Source: SBAX01 sp964421865
Lineage (GTDB): Bacteria > Planctomycetota > Phycisphaerae > UBA1845
Length of the DNA stretch: 22,333 bases
Assembly: GCA_964421865.1 (NCBI GenBank)
Contig: CAYQZH010000030.1
Span: 1 to 22,333, forward strand
Direction: 5' to 3'
Positions 6,932 through 14,715 of the stretch are shown here, in pieces. The position numbers were made by a program, and so were the translations under genes. Under the pieces are notes generated by a model, which saw nothing but the letters and a program-made list of their open reading frames with translations, was not told the origin of the DNA and did not search any database. Within the stretch, counting starts at the first letter, position 1. Every line of letters begins with the position of its first letter.

Positions 6932-7525
6932 ATGCAATGGACGATCCGCTTGGCCCGTACGAGGGATGCCGCCGCGATCCAATCCATTTACACGCCGATC
7001 GTGGCGGAAACGGCTGTCTCCTTTGAAGTAGAGCCGCCGAGCGTGGAGGAGATGCGGCGGCGGATCGAGACGACGCTGTTGACGCTGCCGTGGATGGTCT
7101 GCGACTCGGACGGCGTGGTGGGGTATGCCTATGCCGGGTTGTTCCGGTCGCGACCTGCGTACCAGTGGACGGTCGAGGTCACGGTGTACGTTCATCCCGC
7201 GCATCGCAGAAAGGGTGTCGCATGTACGCTGTACACGTCGCTTTTCGAGTGTCTACGCGTGCAGGGATATCGAACGGCCCTTGCGCTGATTGCGCTTCCG
7301 AACCCAGCGAGCGTGGCCTTGCACGAGCGACTTGGGTTCCGGCCCATCGGGGTGTTCCACAACGTGGGCTACAAGCTCGGTGCCTGGCATGATGTCGGTT
7401 GGTGGGAGCTGGCATTGCAGAGTCCGCCCGATTTGCCACTGCGGCCTCGGGCTCTGCCGGAGGTTGCGAACTCGGATGCGTGGCGGGCAGCGCTGGCGAA
7501 GGGAATAGCGGCTACGGCACGTTGA
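6932..7525 (+). CDS. GNAT N-acetyltransferase, phosphinothricin acetyltransferase-like
   Basis: The 197-residue protein matches the PAT/Bar branch of the GNAT superfamily along its length. It has an N-terminal IRLARTRDAAAIQSIYTPIV block, the SFEVEPPSVEEMRRRI segment, the acetyl-CoA pyrophosphate loop VYVHPAHRRKGVACTLY (R-R-K-G-V-A), the NPASVALHERLGF motif and the family-typical end GYKLGAWHDVGWWEL. The family acetylates small amines such as phosphinothricin, methionine sulfone or related compounds; the true substrate here is unknown, and resistance should not be assumed. About 25 residues extend past the usual end. It appears to be a single-gene unit, convergent with the HicAB pair. Confidence 0.88.
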   Translation: MQWTIRLARTRDAAAIQSIYTPIVAETAVSFEVEPPSVEEMRRRIETTLLTLPWMVCDSDGVVGYAYAGLFRSRPAYQWTVEVTVYVHPAHRRKGVACTLYTSLFECLRVQGYRTALALIALPNPASVALHERLGFRPIGVFHNVGYKLGAWHDVGWWELALQSPPDLPLRPRALPEVANSDAWRAALAKGIAATAR

Positions 7526-7682
7526 TCACGCACCGAACATCGTACGGCCCATGCCGCGCCTGGACTCGTTGCCCAACGTCGCCGACAAGGGCGCGCACGC
7601 CGCACATCGAGGCTTCGCATGCCGTCCGACCTCACTCACGCGGCCGGCCGATCTCCGTCGCCCGACTTGCAAGACATGAAGG

Positions 7683-7925
7683 TCACCCGAACAACGCGCC
7701 CAAGAGTTCACGCCGATCCAAATGGTGATGCTCGCCGACGCTTCGGAGGATGTTCGCCATCGTCCCCACTTTCAGCGGATCGTGAGCCGGCACGGTCACA
7801 TGGTGCTCGCCGTTGCGCATCGTCGTCAAGCGGATGTGGCTGCCGGTCTGGTGGTCGATCTCGTACCCGAGCCGTCCCAGGGCAGCCGCCAAATCGCGCC
7901 CGGAGATGTCCCGCGGCAGTTTCAC
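7683..7925 (-). CDS. hicA: HicA-family toxin (mRNA interferase)
   Basis: This 80-residue basic protein has the short dsRBD-like fold sequence of HicA/YcfA: an N-terminal SGRDLAAALGRLGY helix, then the GSHIRL segment with the conserved catalytic His at about residue 30, then HHVTVPAHDPLKVGTMANIL. HicA toxins cleave mRNA and are held inactive by HicB. The start codon overlaps the upstream antitoxin stop by four bases (ATGA, 7922-7925), typical of translational coupling. The length and the His are intact, so it looks functional. The symbol is a family assignment. Confidence 0.88.
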   Translation of the reverse strand: MKLPRDISGRDLAAALGRLGYEIDHQTGSHIRLTTMRNGEHHVTVPAHDPLKVGTMANILRSVGEHHHLDRRELLGALFG

Positions 7926-8131
7926 GCCGCGATGACCTCATCGCTCACGAAGTGCAGCCGGATCATCTTGGGACGAGCCATCGCGTCCGGGAAGTGGCAC
8001 CGCACGGCGTCGCGGACCATCTCGCGCAACCTCGGCATGTCGTCGGCCTCAGTAAAGATCGACTCGCCAAGGGCCCGCGCCGTGTATCCCCCTTCCGGAT
8101 CCTGCTCGACCACGAAAACGATTTCGGTCAT
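7922..8131 (-). CDS. hicB: HicB-like antitoxin, short form
   Basis: The 69-residue product begins MTEIVFVVEQDPEGGYTARAL, the characteristic strand-turn-strand opening of HicB-like proteins, and then has an amphipathic helix region (DDMPRLREMVRDAVRCHF). It lacks the C-terminal DNA-binding domain of longer HicB proteins, so it probably neutralises the toxin but may not autoregulate alone. The ATG at 8131 is preferred over 8149 because GGGAG lies six bases before it. Antitoxin-before-toxin order and the 4-base overlap support a functional pair. Confidence 0.82.
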   Translation of the reverse strand: MTEIVFVVEQDPEGGYTARALGESIFTEADDMPRLREMVRDAVRCHFPDAMARPKMIRLHFVSDEVIAA

Positions 8132-8188
8132 TTCTGACTCCCGCTTCATCGAAACGGTTGCACGCGTTCTACCGGACCCCCAGGGAGT

Positions 8189-8217
8189 ACACTACCCTCG
8201 GCTTCGCGCGGCGTCAA
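8189..8217 (-). promoter_or_regulatory. Sigma70-like promoter for hicBA
   Basis: Minus-strand TTGACG (8212-8217) and TAGTGT (8189-8194) are separated by 17 bases. The predicted leader to the ATG at 8131 is about 50 bases. The -35 box is strong; the -10 box is poor. Confidence 0.4.
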
Positions 8218-8276
8218 ACCTCCGCGGCTCGTCATGAAAGTTGCGGACGCGCCTCTCGCAGAGCAGTGCCACGCGG

Positions 8277-9563
8277 CTACACCTCAAGTTCCCGTGCGAT
8301 CCCCGTCGCTGCGACGTGGGCGCTGGACCACGCCCACTGGAAGTTGAATCCTCCGATACGACCGTCGACGTCGAGGATTTCTCCCACGAGGTACAGCCCG
8401 GGGCACTTTCGTGAGGCCATGCGGTTGGGGTCGATTTCGCCGAGCGAGACGCCGCCGGCCGTCGCCTCGGCATAACCGTAGCCGCGGCTGTCACGCACCG
8501 GCATCGGCCATTCCAACAGCGCTCGGACTAACGTACGGCGCGTCTCGCGCGTCAATTGGGCCATCGGAATGCCGCCGTCGATGCCCAGCCCTTTCAGAAG
8601 CTCATCGGCCAGACGCGCCGGCAGCAGCGCGGCGATCGCGTTTCGCAGAAACACCTTCGGCTGCGAGGACACGAGGCCCAGGAGTTTCTCCTCCAAGGAG
8701 GTGAAATCGTCATCCGGCAGGAAGTTCACGAAGACGGTGACGCCGCGCTGTTCGAGCCGCGCGTGGTGCCAGTGGCGAGAGGCGTCGAGGACCGCGGGAC
8801 CGCTGACGCCGAAGTGCGTCCAGAGCAACGGCCCGCGAACGTGAACCGGCTTGCAACCATCGACCAGCACCGTCAGGGTCACATCGTGGGAGATGCCCGA
8901 TAGCGCGGCGTGAAAGTCGCCGTCGAGGATGAGCGGCGCCAGCGCGGGGGTCGTTGCAACCAACGAATGGCCGAGGCCCCGGGCGAGCCCATACCCGCCG
9001 CCGTCACTGCCGGTCTTGGGCAGCGACAATCCGCCGGTTGCGAGAACGACCATGCGAGTCTTGATCGTTCGACGGCTGTCCGACGAGGGTTCGGCCACAT
9101 CCACGCCGATCTCGAAGCCACTATCCCTCCGTTCGATCCGCGTCACGCGATGGCCGGGGAGAATGCGAACGCCCAGGCGCTGCGCCTCATTCATCAGCGC
9201 GTCGAGAACGGTCCGGGCGCGGTTCGTATCCGGGAAGAGTTTGCCGTATTCCTCGACGTGCATCGGAACGCCGAGTTCCCGAAAGAAGGCGATCGTTTGC
9301 TCGGCCGTGAAGGCGGCGAGGACGCGGCGGATCACGTGATGGCTGCCGCCGCAAAAATCAGCCGGCGTGACCGCGACGTTGGTGACATTGCAGCGCCCGC
9401 CGCCGCTCACCAGAATCTTCGCTCCGGGCTTTTTGGCGCCATCCAGGGCGAGAATCGTACGGCCCGGACAACGTCGGGCGGTGAAGATCGCCGTGGCCAG
9501 CCCGGCCGCTCCGGCGCCGACGATGGCGACGTCCGCCACAAACGAAGGGTCGTCGGGACTCAT
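8277..9563 (-). CDS. NAD(P)/FAD-dependent oxidoreductase, BaiN/HI0933 (YhiN) family
   Basis: The roughly 428-residue flavoprotein shows the FAD dinucleotide-binding motif IVGAGAAGLATAIF near its N-terminus (about 13-26). The family signature GAKILVSGGGRCNVTN follows. A second loop, LATGGLSLPKTGSDGGGYGLA, is typical of HI0933 proteins, and the C-terminal GLYLVGEILDVDGRIGGFNFQWAW segment closes the FAD site. Some members (BaiN) act in bile-acid dehydroxylation, others (RdsA) in rRNA dihydrouridine formation; this one's substrate is not determinable. ATG at 9563 is chosen; a GTG three codons upstream (9572) is possible and neither has a clear ribosome site. It follows yidD by 68 bases on the same strand and may be the last gene of that operon. 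Confidence 0.9.
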   Translation of the reverse strand: MSPDDPSFVADVAIVGAGAAGLATAIFTARRCPGRTILALDGAKKPGAKILVSGGGRCNVTNVAVTPADFCGGSHHVIRRVLAAFTAEQTIAFFRELGVPMHVEEYGKLFPDTNRARTVLDALMNEAQRLGVRILPGHRVTRIERRDSGFEIGVDVAEPSSDSRRTIKTRMVVLATGGLSLPKTGSDGGGYGLARGLGHSLVATTPALAPLILDGDFHAALSGISHDVTLTVLVDGCKPVHVRGPLLWTHFGVSGPAVLDASRHWHHARLEQRGVTVFVNFLPDDDFTSLEEKLLGLVSSQPKVFLRNAIAALLPARLADELLKGLGIDGGIPMAQLTRETRRTLVRALLEWPMPVRDSRGYGYAEATAGGVSLGEIDPNRMASRKCPGLYLVGEILDVDGRIGGFNFQWAWSSAHVAATGIARELEV

Positions 9564-9631
9564 GCCGGACACGGTACCGGCGCGTTGCGGGATCGGCTAA
9601 TGGCGGCGTCGCAAAAGGTCCGCGCGGTCGA

Positions 9632-9907
9632 TCAAGGAACGGGATCTATGCCGCCGGGGGAGAACGGATGGCAGCGGGTTAGGCGTCTCACGGCGAGGAC
9701 CAAGCCCCGCACCAGCCCGTGGCTGAGCAACGCCTCCATCGCGTATTGACTACACGTCGGGCAGAACTTGCACGATCCCGCGAGATGCGGGCGAAGGACG
9801 ATCTGGTGGCAGCGGATGAAAGCCACGACGAGCCAGACCGCGGGCCGATCAAGCCGCCACCGACGTTCGACGAGCGTGGTCGTGCACGGGTGGGATGAAC
9901 CGGTCAT
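9632..9907 (-). CDS. yidD: Membrane protein insertion efficiency factor YidD
   Basis: The 91-residue protein carries the full YidD pattern: a hydrophobic/amphipathic start (VWLVVAFIRCHQIVLRPHL), the Cys-rich core CKFCPTCSQYAMEALLSHG and the closing RLTRCHPFSPGGIDPVP. YidD is a small inner-membrane-associated protein that assists insertion with YidC. In many bacteria it sits between rnpA and yidC; here it sits between a membrane-anchored unknown and a flavoprotein, so the usual neighbourhood is lost. The first 20 residues are an extra extension compared with the minimal family length. Confidence 0.93.
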   Translation of the reverse strand: MTGSSHPCTTTLVERRWRLDRPAVWLVVAFIRCHQIVLRPHLAGSCKFCPTCSQYAMEALLSHGLVRGLVLAVRRLTRCHPFSPGGIDPVP

Positions 9908-9966
9908 GGGTCGCCTGGGACTGTCGGCTCGCGATCACCCCTCCTGGACGATCGCACGGTCCGATT

Positions 9967-10749
9967 TTAGCCGATCGACCGGACGAACACCACAATCGAC
10001 GCCGCGATCATGGCGATGGCGATCCATCCAACGATCCGTCGCGCGCCGCCGCCGATGCGGGCCAAAGGCCGGTCAATGAGTTCCAACATGGCGACAAACC
10101 GGTCCAGAAGGGAGAGGATCGGCGTTCTGAGACGTTCCGCCCATCTCGGTCTGGTCGATCGCGCTGGGTCGGGTTCCGCCTCAGCCGGCGAAGGCTTCAC
10201 CGGTTTCGGAGCGACCGGCGGCATGTTCACCGTTCCGCCCACGACGCCCACGATCCCGCTCCCCACGATGCCGGATTTCCCAGGGTCGGCAGCCGCCCTC
10301 GCCCGCTCCTGGCGATGGTCCACCAGATCGGCGATCAGCTCGTCGGCGGACCTCGAGGCCGAGAGATCGTCGGCCGCAGCATCGCTGGACAGCGGAGGCG
10401 CCGTGAACTCGGACATGAAGTCGGGAACGTTTTCCGTGGGCGCCGGCGCGGGCGAGGCGGGGGCTGCGTCGTCCACGACTTGGACCTGCGCCGCGGCAGC
10501 GCCCACCAGTTGCTCCAACTGTTGCAATTCAACGTCGAGATCGCGTTGAGGGTCTTCCAAGGGAGTGCTCGGCGCCGTTTCGGCGGGCGTGGCGGGGTTG
10601 CCGTTCGATTGAAACTGTTTGGACAGGTCGGCAGCGAGCGAGGCGGCATGGGATAGGGCCGCGTCGAGCTCCGTCTCGGATACGGAGTCCCAGGCGGCCT
10701 GCTTCGATGGATCCGACGACGCGCGATCGGGCGGCGGCTGGTCGCTCAT
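9967..10749 (-). CDS. Low-complexity protein with a C-terminal membrane anchor
   Basis: The 260-residue product is rich in Ala, Pro, Asp and Ser over the first 200 residues with no recognised domain, then becomes basic (RPRWAERLRTP). It ends with one hydrophobic helix (RIVGWIAIAMIAASIVVFVRSIG) that leaves only a few residues behind it, a tail-anchor topology. The large soluble part would face the cytoplasm. A short Gln/Leu-rich helix (DLDVELQQLEQLVGAAAAQ) might be a coiled coil. It lies 59 bases before yidD and is probably the first gene of the yidD-flavoprotein unit. Its upstream region contains the heptamer repeat hairpin. I do not recognise the family. Confidence 0.7.
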   Translation of the reverse strand: MSDQPPPDRASSDPSKQAAWDSVSETELDAALSHAASLAADLSKQFQSNGNPATPAETAPSTPLEDPQRDLDVELQQLEQLVGAAAAQVQVVDDAAPASPAPAPTENVPDFMSEFTAPPLSSDAAADDLSASRSADELIADLVDHRQERARAAADPGKSGIVGSGIVGVVGGTVNMPPVAPKPVKPSPAEAEPDPARSTRPRWAERLRTPILSLLDRFVAMLELIDRPLARIGGGARRIVGWIAIAMIAASIVVFVRSIG

Positions 10750-10763
10750 GGTCGGATCGATCG

Positions 10764-10864
10764 TTACGAATTACGAGTTACGAATTACGACTTACCAAAG
10801 CGACGTCGTTTGGTGTCTTGCATCCGTTCGTCATTTGTAACTCGTAACTCGTAACTCGTAATTC
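10764..10864. repeat. Inverted arrays of a 7-bp tandem repeat
   Basis: The left arm (10764-10795) is TTACGAA, TTACGAG, TTACGAA, TTACGAC, TTAC. The right arm (10837-10864) is GTAACTC three times and GTAATTC once. Reverse-complemented, the right arm gives the same heptamer in phase, so the arms can pair over about 28 bases with a few mismatches. The 41-base spacer contains the palindrome CGACGTCG. The structure lies exactly between divergent genes. Short tandem heptamers of this kind are known in cyanobacteria; their role is unclear. Confidence 0.75.
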
Positions 10865-10939
10865 CTCGTGGTGTTTATCGGCACTTGGCCGGTAGCACGT
10901 GAGGTTGCCACGCCCGTGCGGGTGGTGATAATCGCGCCG

Positions 10940-11668
10940 ATGGCCCCGCGTCGGCTGTACTGCCCTGCTCTCACGGGAGGGCTGAATCTTCTGCCGCCCG
11001 ACGAATCCCGCCATGCCGTCGCATCGCTGCGGGCGCGAGCGGGTGATGAGTTCCTCGTGTTCGACGGTCGCGGCCGTGACGCGACCGCACGGGTCGAAAG
11101 GGTCGCGCGGCGGCAAGTGCGGGTTACGGTCGAGCACATCACCGAGCATCCGTTCGAGTTGCGACACCAAATCACGTTGGCCGTCGCCATGACCAAGGCC
11201 CACCGGCAGGGGTATCTCATCGAGAAATGCACGGAACTGGGGGTCGCGGCCTTTTGGCCGATCCTGGCCGAACGGAGCGTAGCTCGCCCGACTGCCGCCT
11301 CGACGGACAAATGGTCCCGTCGCGCAATTGAGGCTGCTAAGCAATCGGCCCGCGCGTGGGTGCCGACGGTCGCCGCGCCGCAGGCCTTTGCCGAGGCCGT
11401 TGCACGCATCGGCGAGTTCGCCGCGGCGGCGATGGCCGACCCCGAACCCTCGGCCATGCCTTTTTCGCAACTGCTTGACCAATACGGCGAGGGGAGCCGA
11501 CTGCTGGTCTTCGTCGGTCCGGAAGGCGGGTGGACGGAGGATGAGTGCCGAGAGGCGGTGGAGAGGGGCGCCGTCCGCATCGGCCTATCACCGACAGTCT
11601 TGCGAGCGGAGACTGCCGCGGTGGCCGTGTGCGCGGCGGCGGCGCTTCATAGTGCCTCGAACGATTGA
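10940..11668 (+). CDS. rsmE: 16S rRNA (uracil-1498-N3)-methyltransferase RsmE
   Basis: The 242-residue protein begins MAPRRLYCPAL, as RsmE usually does, with an N-terminal PUA-like domain (HAVASLRARAGDEFLVFDGRG) and a C-terminal SPOUT methyltransferase. Family motifs are MTKAHRQGYLIEKCTELGV, VGPEGGWTEDE (about 192-202) and LSPTVLRAETAA (about 216-227), which build the SAM-binding trefoil knot. It methylates U1498 of 16S rRNA. The ATG at 10940 fits the family length; an upstream in-frame ATG (10868) would add 24 unrelated residues running into the heptamer repeat. The ribosome site is weak. It is followed after 23 bases by the pterin synthase gene. Confidence 0.93.
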   Translation: MAPRRLYCPALTGGLNLLPPDESRHAVASLRARAGDEFLVFDGRGRDATARVERVARRQVRVTVEHITEHPFELRHQITLAVAMTKAHRQGYLIEKCTELGVAAFWPILAERSVARPTAASTDKWSRRAIEAAKQSARAWVPTVAAPQAFAEAVARIGEFAAAAMADPEPSAMPFSQLLDQYGEGSRLLVFVGPEGGWTEDECREAVERGAVRIGLSPTVLRAETAAVAVCAAAALHSASND

Positions 11669-11691
11669 AGCCCGCGACTTAGAATGCCGCG

Positions 11692-12483
11692 ATGAGATTG
11701 ATACGGGAAATCCGGTGCTATCCCAACGATGGCCGCCAGGCCGTGCCGAACACATGGGCGGGGACGGGAAGCGGGACGATCCTCGGAGCGTACCGGGTTC
11801 TTCGTGCCGTGGTCGAGGGGCCGGTGGACCGGCGAACGGGGTATTTGTGCGATATCAAGGACATCGACCGCATTCTTCGGACGGTTGTCGCTGCGGGTCT
11901 GCAAAATCGTGGCGAAGGGGCGGGAAGCGCCAGCCCGTCGCTCGCCGCGGCGCTGGCGAACGTGTTTCCCCATGCGGCGCGAGGCTTGCGTCCCGCGGCC
12001 TTGCGGTCCTTGGAGTTGCACGCCTCGCCGCACACGCGGCTGGCGGTGGATGAGAGAGGTGCGGGCATGATCCGGTTGACCCAGTCGTTTGAGTTTTCCG
12101 CGGCCCATCGGCTTTTCTGCAAAGAGTTGAGCGACGAGGAGAACCGGCGGCTCTTCGGCAAGTGCAGCAACCCGAAGGGACACGGGCACAACTACGTCGT
12201 TGAAGTGACCGTCTGTGGCACGGTTGATTCCGGCAAGGGAACCGTCGCGGACGTCGGCCACGTGGACTGCGTTGTGCTCGAACGGGTGATCGAGCCGTTC
12301 GATCACAAGAACCTCAATCTCGAATGCGCGGAGTTCGCGCAGCTCAATCCCAGCGTGGAGAACATCGCCCGGGTGATCTGGGACCGGCTGGCCGGTGCCT
12401 TCGACGGCTGCCGACTGGCCTCCGTACGCGTCTGGGAAACGCCGAAGACCTGCGCCGAGTACACGGGCGGCGATGTACCGTGA
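11692..12483 (+). CDS. Tandem-domain 6-pyruvoyl-/6-carboxy-tetrahydropterin synthase homologue
   Basis: The 263-residue protein has two copies of the T-fold pterin synthase unit. The C-terminal copy (about 126-263) is complete: zinc ligands His139, His164 and His166 (FSAAH and GHGH), catalytic Cys158 (GKCSNPKGHGHNY), the Asp-His pair in FDHKNLN and the substrate-binding Glu in VWETP. The N-terminal copy (about 1-115) keeps the fold-like pattern (LGAYRVLRAVVEGPVDRRTG, DIKDIDRIL) but lacks these residues. QueD makes 6-carboxytetrahydropterin for queuosine; PTPS makes 6-pyruvoyltetrahydropterin. The C-x5-HGH spacing here is like eukaryotic PTPS rather than the C-x3-HGH of E. coli QueD. An internal ATG at 12067 preceded by GAGAGG at seven bases could also yield the active domain alone. 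No queuosine neighbours are visible. Confidence 0.82.
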   Translation: MRLIREIRCYPNDGRQAVPNTWAGTGSGTILGAYRVLRAVVEGPVDRRTGYLCDIKDIDRILRTVVAAGLQNRGEGAGSASPSLAAALANVFPHAARGLRPAALRSLELHASPHTRLAVDERGAGMIRLTQSFEFSAAHRLFCKELSDEENRRLFGKCSNPKGHGHNYVVEVTVCGTVDSGKGTVADVGHVDCVVLERVIEPFDHKNLNLECAEFAQLNPSVENIARVIWDRLAGAFDGCRLASVRVWETPKTCAEYTGGDVP

Positions 12484-12664
12484 ACCCCCGACATCCCCCC
12501 CGCCCGTCGCGCCAAACGCCGCTACGCTTATCGGATTCAAGTGATCCCGTGGGCGGCGAAGCGCGCGGATTATCGGCTCCCGTGTTTGCAGATTAAGTGC
12601 GTCCCTCACCGGTCCGAAAGGAGTACGGCGGCGGTCGGGCATCAGCGAGCGGGGGCGACAGGAT

Positions 12665-13426
12665 TTGACTGCGACGACGACATCGGTCGGCAGCGTGGAG
12701 AAGCTCATCACCGCCGCGTGCGAACGTCGTCTGCCCGCCGAGCTCCGCTATCAGGACAGCGACGGGATGATCATCATGGGACGAGTGCGGCTGCTGGGAC
12801 ACAGGCGCGACGACATCCTCACCGACCGCCCGCAGTACCTGGACGACGAGGGGACGATCCCGGCGCGATGCCCCATCACCATGCACCTGACGCTGGGCGG
12901 CAGCCGTTACCAGTTCGACACCTCGATCGTGGACGAGGACCGTACGATCCGGATCAACGATCATCAGACCCTGCCGGGGATCGCCCTGCGGAAGCCGAGC
13001 GCGGTGCGCGATTCCCAGCGGAGGACGTGCCTTCGCGTGTCGCTGGCGGGTTACGACCCGATCAGCGTGGACCTGGCGACCCCGCATGGAGAGTCCGAAG
13101 ACGCTTGTGCCGTCGACGCGCAGCGGGCGAGCGGCTGGATCGCGGACCTGTCGGTCGGCGGTCTGTCCCTGATCGCCGACCGTCGCGTGTTGGGCAGCGT
13201 TCGGCGGGGCGAGCGGTTCTTCCTGAGCTTCGGCCTGCCGGGTGAGGACGGCGAATTCAACATGCTCGGATCCGTCCGGTACATTCGGACGATTCCGAAC
13301 GGCGACGGCGTGCGGGTGTCGGTGTGTTTTTGCCCCTGGAACGGAAACTCACTCACGCGCGATCAGCGGCGGCTCAGTCGGTTTATCGCCGCGCACGAGC
13401 GACGGTTGCTGCGGCGGAGAAGATGA
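12665..13426 (+). CDS. PilZ domain protein 1 (YcgR-like)
   Basis: The 253-residue protein has an N-terminal beta-barrel-like region (about 15-110) resembling YcgR-type domains, followed by a PilZ domain. The c-di-GMP-binding motif RxxxR is RTCLR at about 120-124, and DxSxxG is DLSVGG at about 161-166. PilZ proteins bind cyclic di-GMP and control motility, secretion or polysaccharide. The start is a TTG at 12665 with a poor ribosome site; an AAGGAG at 12617-12622 has no start at a workable distance. It ends four bases before the next PilZ gene. The 181 bases before it contain no clear promoter, so readthrough from the pterin synthase is possible. Confidence 0.82.
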   Translation: MTATTTSVGSVEKLITAACERRLPAELRYQDSDGMIIMGRVRLLGHRRDDILTDRPQYLDDEGTIPARCPITMHLTLGGSRYQFDTSIVDEDRTIRINDHQTLPGIALRKPSAVRDSQRRTCLRVSLAGYDPISVDLATPHGESEDACAVDAQRASGWIADLSVGGLSLIADRRVLGSVRRGERFFLSFGLPGEDGEFNMLGSVRYIRTIPNGDGVRVSVCFCPWNGNSLTRDQRRLSRFIAAHERRLLRRRR

Positions 13427-13430
13427 CCCC

Positions 13431-13859
13431 ATGACCACGCCCCCATCAGCTTCCGTGTCGGTCCGTGACGGCGTCCGCGCGAAGGACTTCGTCGAGCGGC
13501 GGCGCAGTCGCCGGCGACGGCTTCAGAACCCCAGCGAAGTGTCGCTCCATGGCACCGGTTCGGAAGTCGACTGGACCGCCGCGGGCGTGCTGCTCAACGT
13601 CAGTTCGGACGGGCTCGCCTGCCGCGTATCGGCGAAAGCCGCACACGCTCTGACGGTCGGACAGGCGCTTCACGTCCTGTTCCGCATCGGGGCGACGTCC
13701 ACCGTATTCGACCTGAAGGCCCGCATCACCAACATCACCCCCGCGGGCACGACGCACTGCGTGGTGCTGGGCCTGGAGTTCGTCGCCGACCGTCGGTTGA
13801 AAAGCGTACAGACCAAGCTGCAGGAATCACTGCGTCGCGCCGGCGACGAGGAAAACTAG
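13431..13859 (+). CDS. PilZ domain protein 2 (single domain)
   Basis: This 142-residue protein is essentially one PilZ domain. The arginine cluster ERRRSRRRRL (about 22-31) supplies RxxxR, and NVSSDG (56-61) supplies N/DxSxxG. It begins four bases after the first PilZ gene stops and ends ten bases before the third starts, so the three are one operon. The ATG at 13431 is chosen because it follows the preceding gene closely and gives the natural domain start; the longer frame from 13242 overlaps gene 1. A stand-alone PilZ could act as a soluble adaptor. Confidence 0.8.
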   Translation: MTTPPSASVSVRDGVRAKDFVERRRSRRRRLQNPSEVSLHGTGSEVDWTAAGVLLNVSSDGLACRVSAKAAHALTVGQALHVLFRIGATSTVFDLKARITNITPAGTTHCVVLGLEFVADRRLKSVQTKLQESLRRAGDEEN

Positions 13860-13869
13860 AGGTTCGACG

Positions 13870-14664
13870 ATGAGCACCACGCAGACCATCGGTCGGGAGC
13901 GGCACGATCAGGTTCTCGAGGACGCGGTCCGCGACGAGAGGCCGCTCGTATTGACCTACGACAGCGACGACGGGTGGCGAACGTTCAAGGCCGCCTTCGT
14001 CTCCGGCCCCGCCATTTCTTCGGGGATTCTCGTCAAGCTCGAGCCCGCCGTGGACGGCGTGGTTGGGAACCTCCCCACGCCGGGCGAGACGCTGGGCGGG
14101 ACGTTCCGCCTGGGACACAAAAAGTGCATGTTCAGCACGACCCTTCTTTCCGTCCAACGCCAAGGGGAGGCACAGCCGCGCAGCGGTGTCGACAACGACA
14201 GCTCTTCCCCGCCTTTATTGTGGGCGATCCGCCGGCCCGAACAGCTTCAGCAACTTCAACGGCGAGCGTACGAGCGGGCCGCTCCGCCGAAAGGCTCCGT
14301 CATCGCCGTGCGTTTCTGGCGCGAGGCGGCCGGCGGCGACGTCTCCACCGATGCTCGCAACGTCCGCCACGGGCAGCTTGAGGACATCTCCGCGGGCGGG
14401 ATGCGAATCAAGGTCGCCGATCCCAAGGACGTGTCCCTGGATCGCACCTACCGCTGCGTCTTCACTCCCCGACCCGGCAAGCCGTCACTCGTTCTCGACG
14501 CCGTTCTCCGTCACCGCGAAGCCGTCGACCAAGGGCGGGCTTCGTTGGGCTTCCAATTCGTCGGCATGGAAGCGACGCCGGAAGGACTACGGCTTCTCGA
14601 TCGCCTGGTGCGGATCGTCAATCACTTCCAGCGCTCCAACGCCCGCGACCCGCAGAGCGGATGA
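13870..14664 (+). CDS. PilZ domain protein 3 (YcgR-like)
   Basis: The 264-residue protein repeats the architecture of the first PilZ gene: an N-terminal beta-rich domain (about 15-100) and a C-terminal PilZ domain. RAYER (132-136) is the RxxxR motif and DISAGG (172-177) is DxSxxG, so c-di-GMP binding should be intact. A good ribosome site, AGAGG seven bases before the ATG, fixes the start. It closes the three-gene PilZ operon and is convergent with the minus-strand gene ending at 14716. Output partner unknown. Confidence 0.84.
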   Translation: MSTTQTIGRERHDQVLEDAVRDERPLVLTYDSDDGWRTFKAAFVSGPAISSGILVKLEPAVDGVVGNLPTPGETLGGTFRLGHKKCMFSTTLLSVQRQGEAQPRSGVDNDSSSPPLLWAIRRPEQLQQLQRRAYERAAPPKGSVIAVRFWREAAGGDVSTDARNVRHGQLEDISAGGMRIKVADPKDVSLDRTYRCVFTPRPGKPSLVLDAVLRHREAVDQGRASLGFQFVGMEATPEGLRLLDRLVRIVNHFQRSNARDPQSG

Positions 14665-14715
14665 ACGCACAAGATCGACGTTCCCGGTGGGACCACACAC
14701 ACACGCCATAGGCCG

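Noticed and set aside
6932..7525. Phosphinothricin-resistance function
   Set aside because: The family match is good, but most such environmental homologues act on other amines; no evidence for the drug as substrate.
12528..12576. Two TTATCGG copies resembling the -10 of flagellar sigma28 promoters on the minus strand
   Set aside because: No matching -35 and no minus-strand gene downstream; chance is likely.
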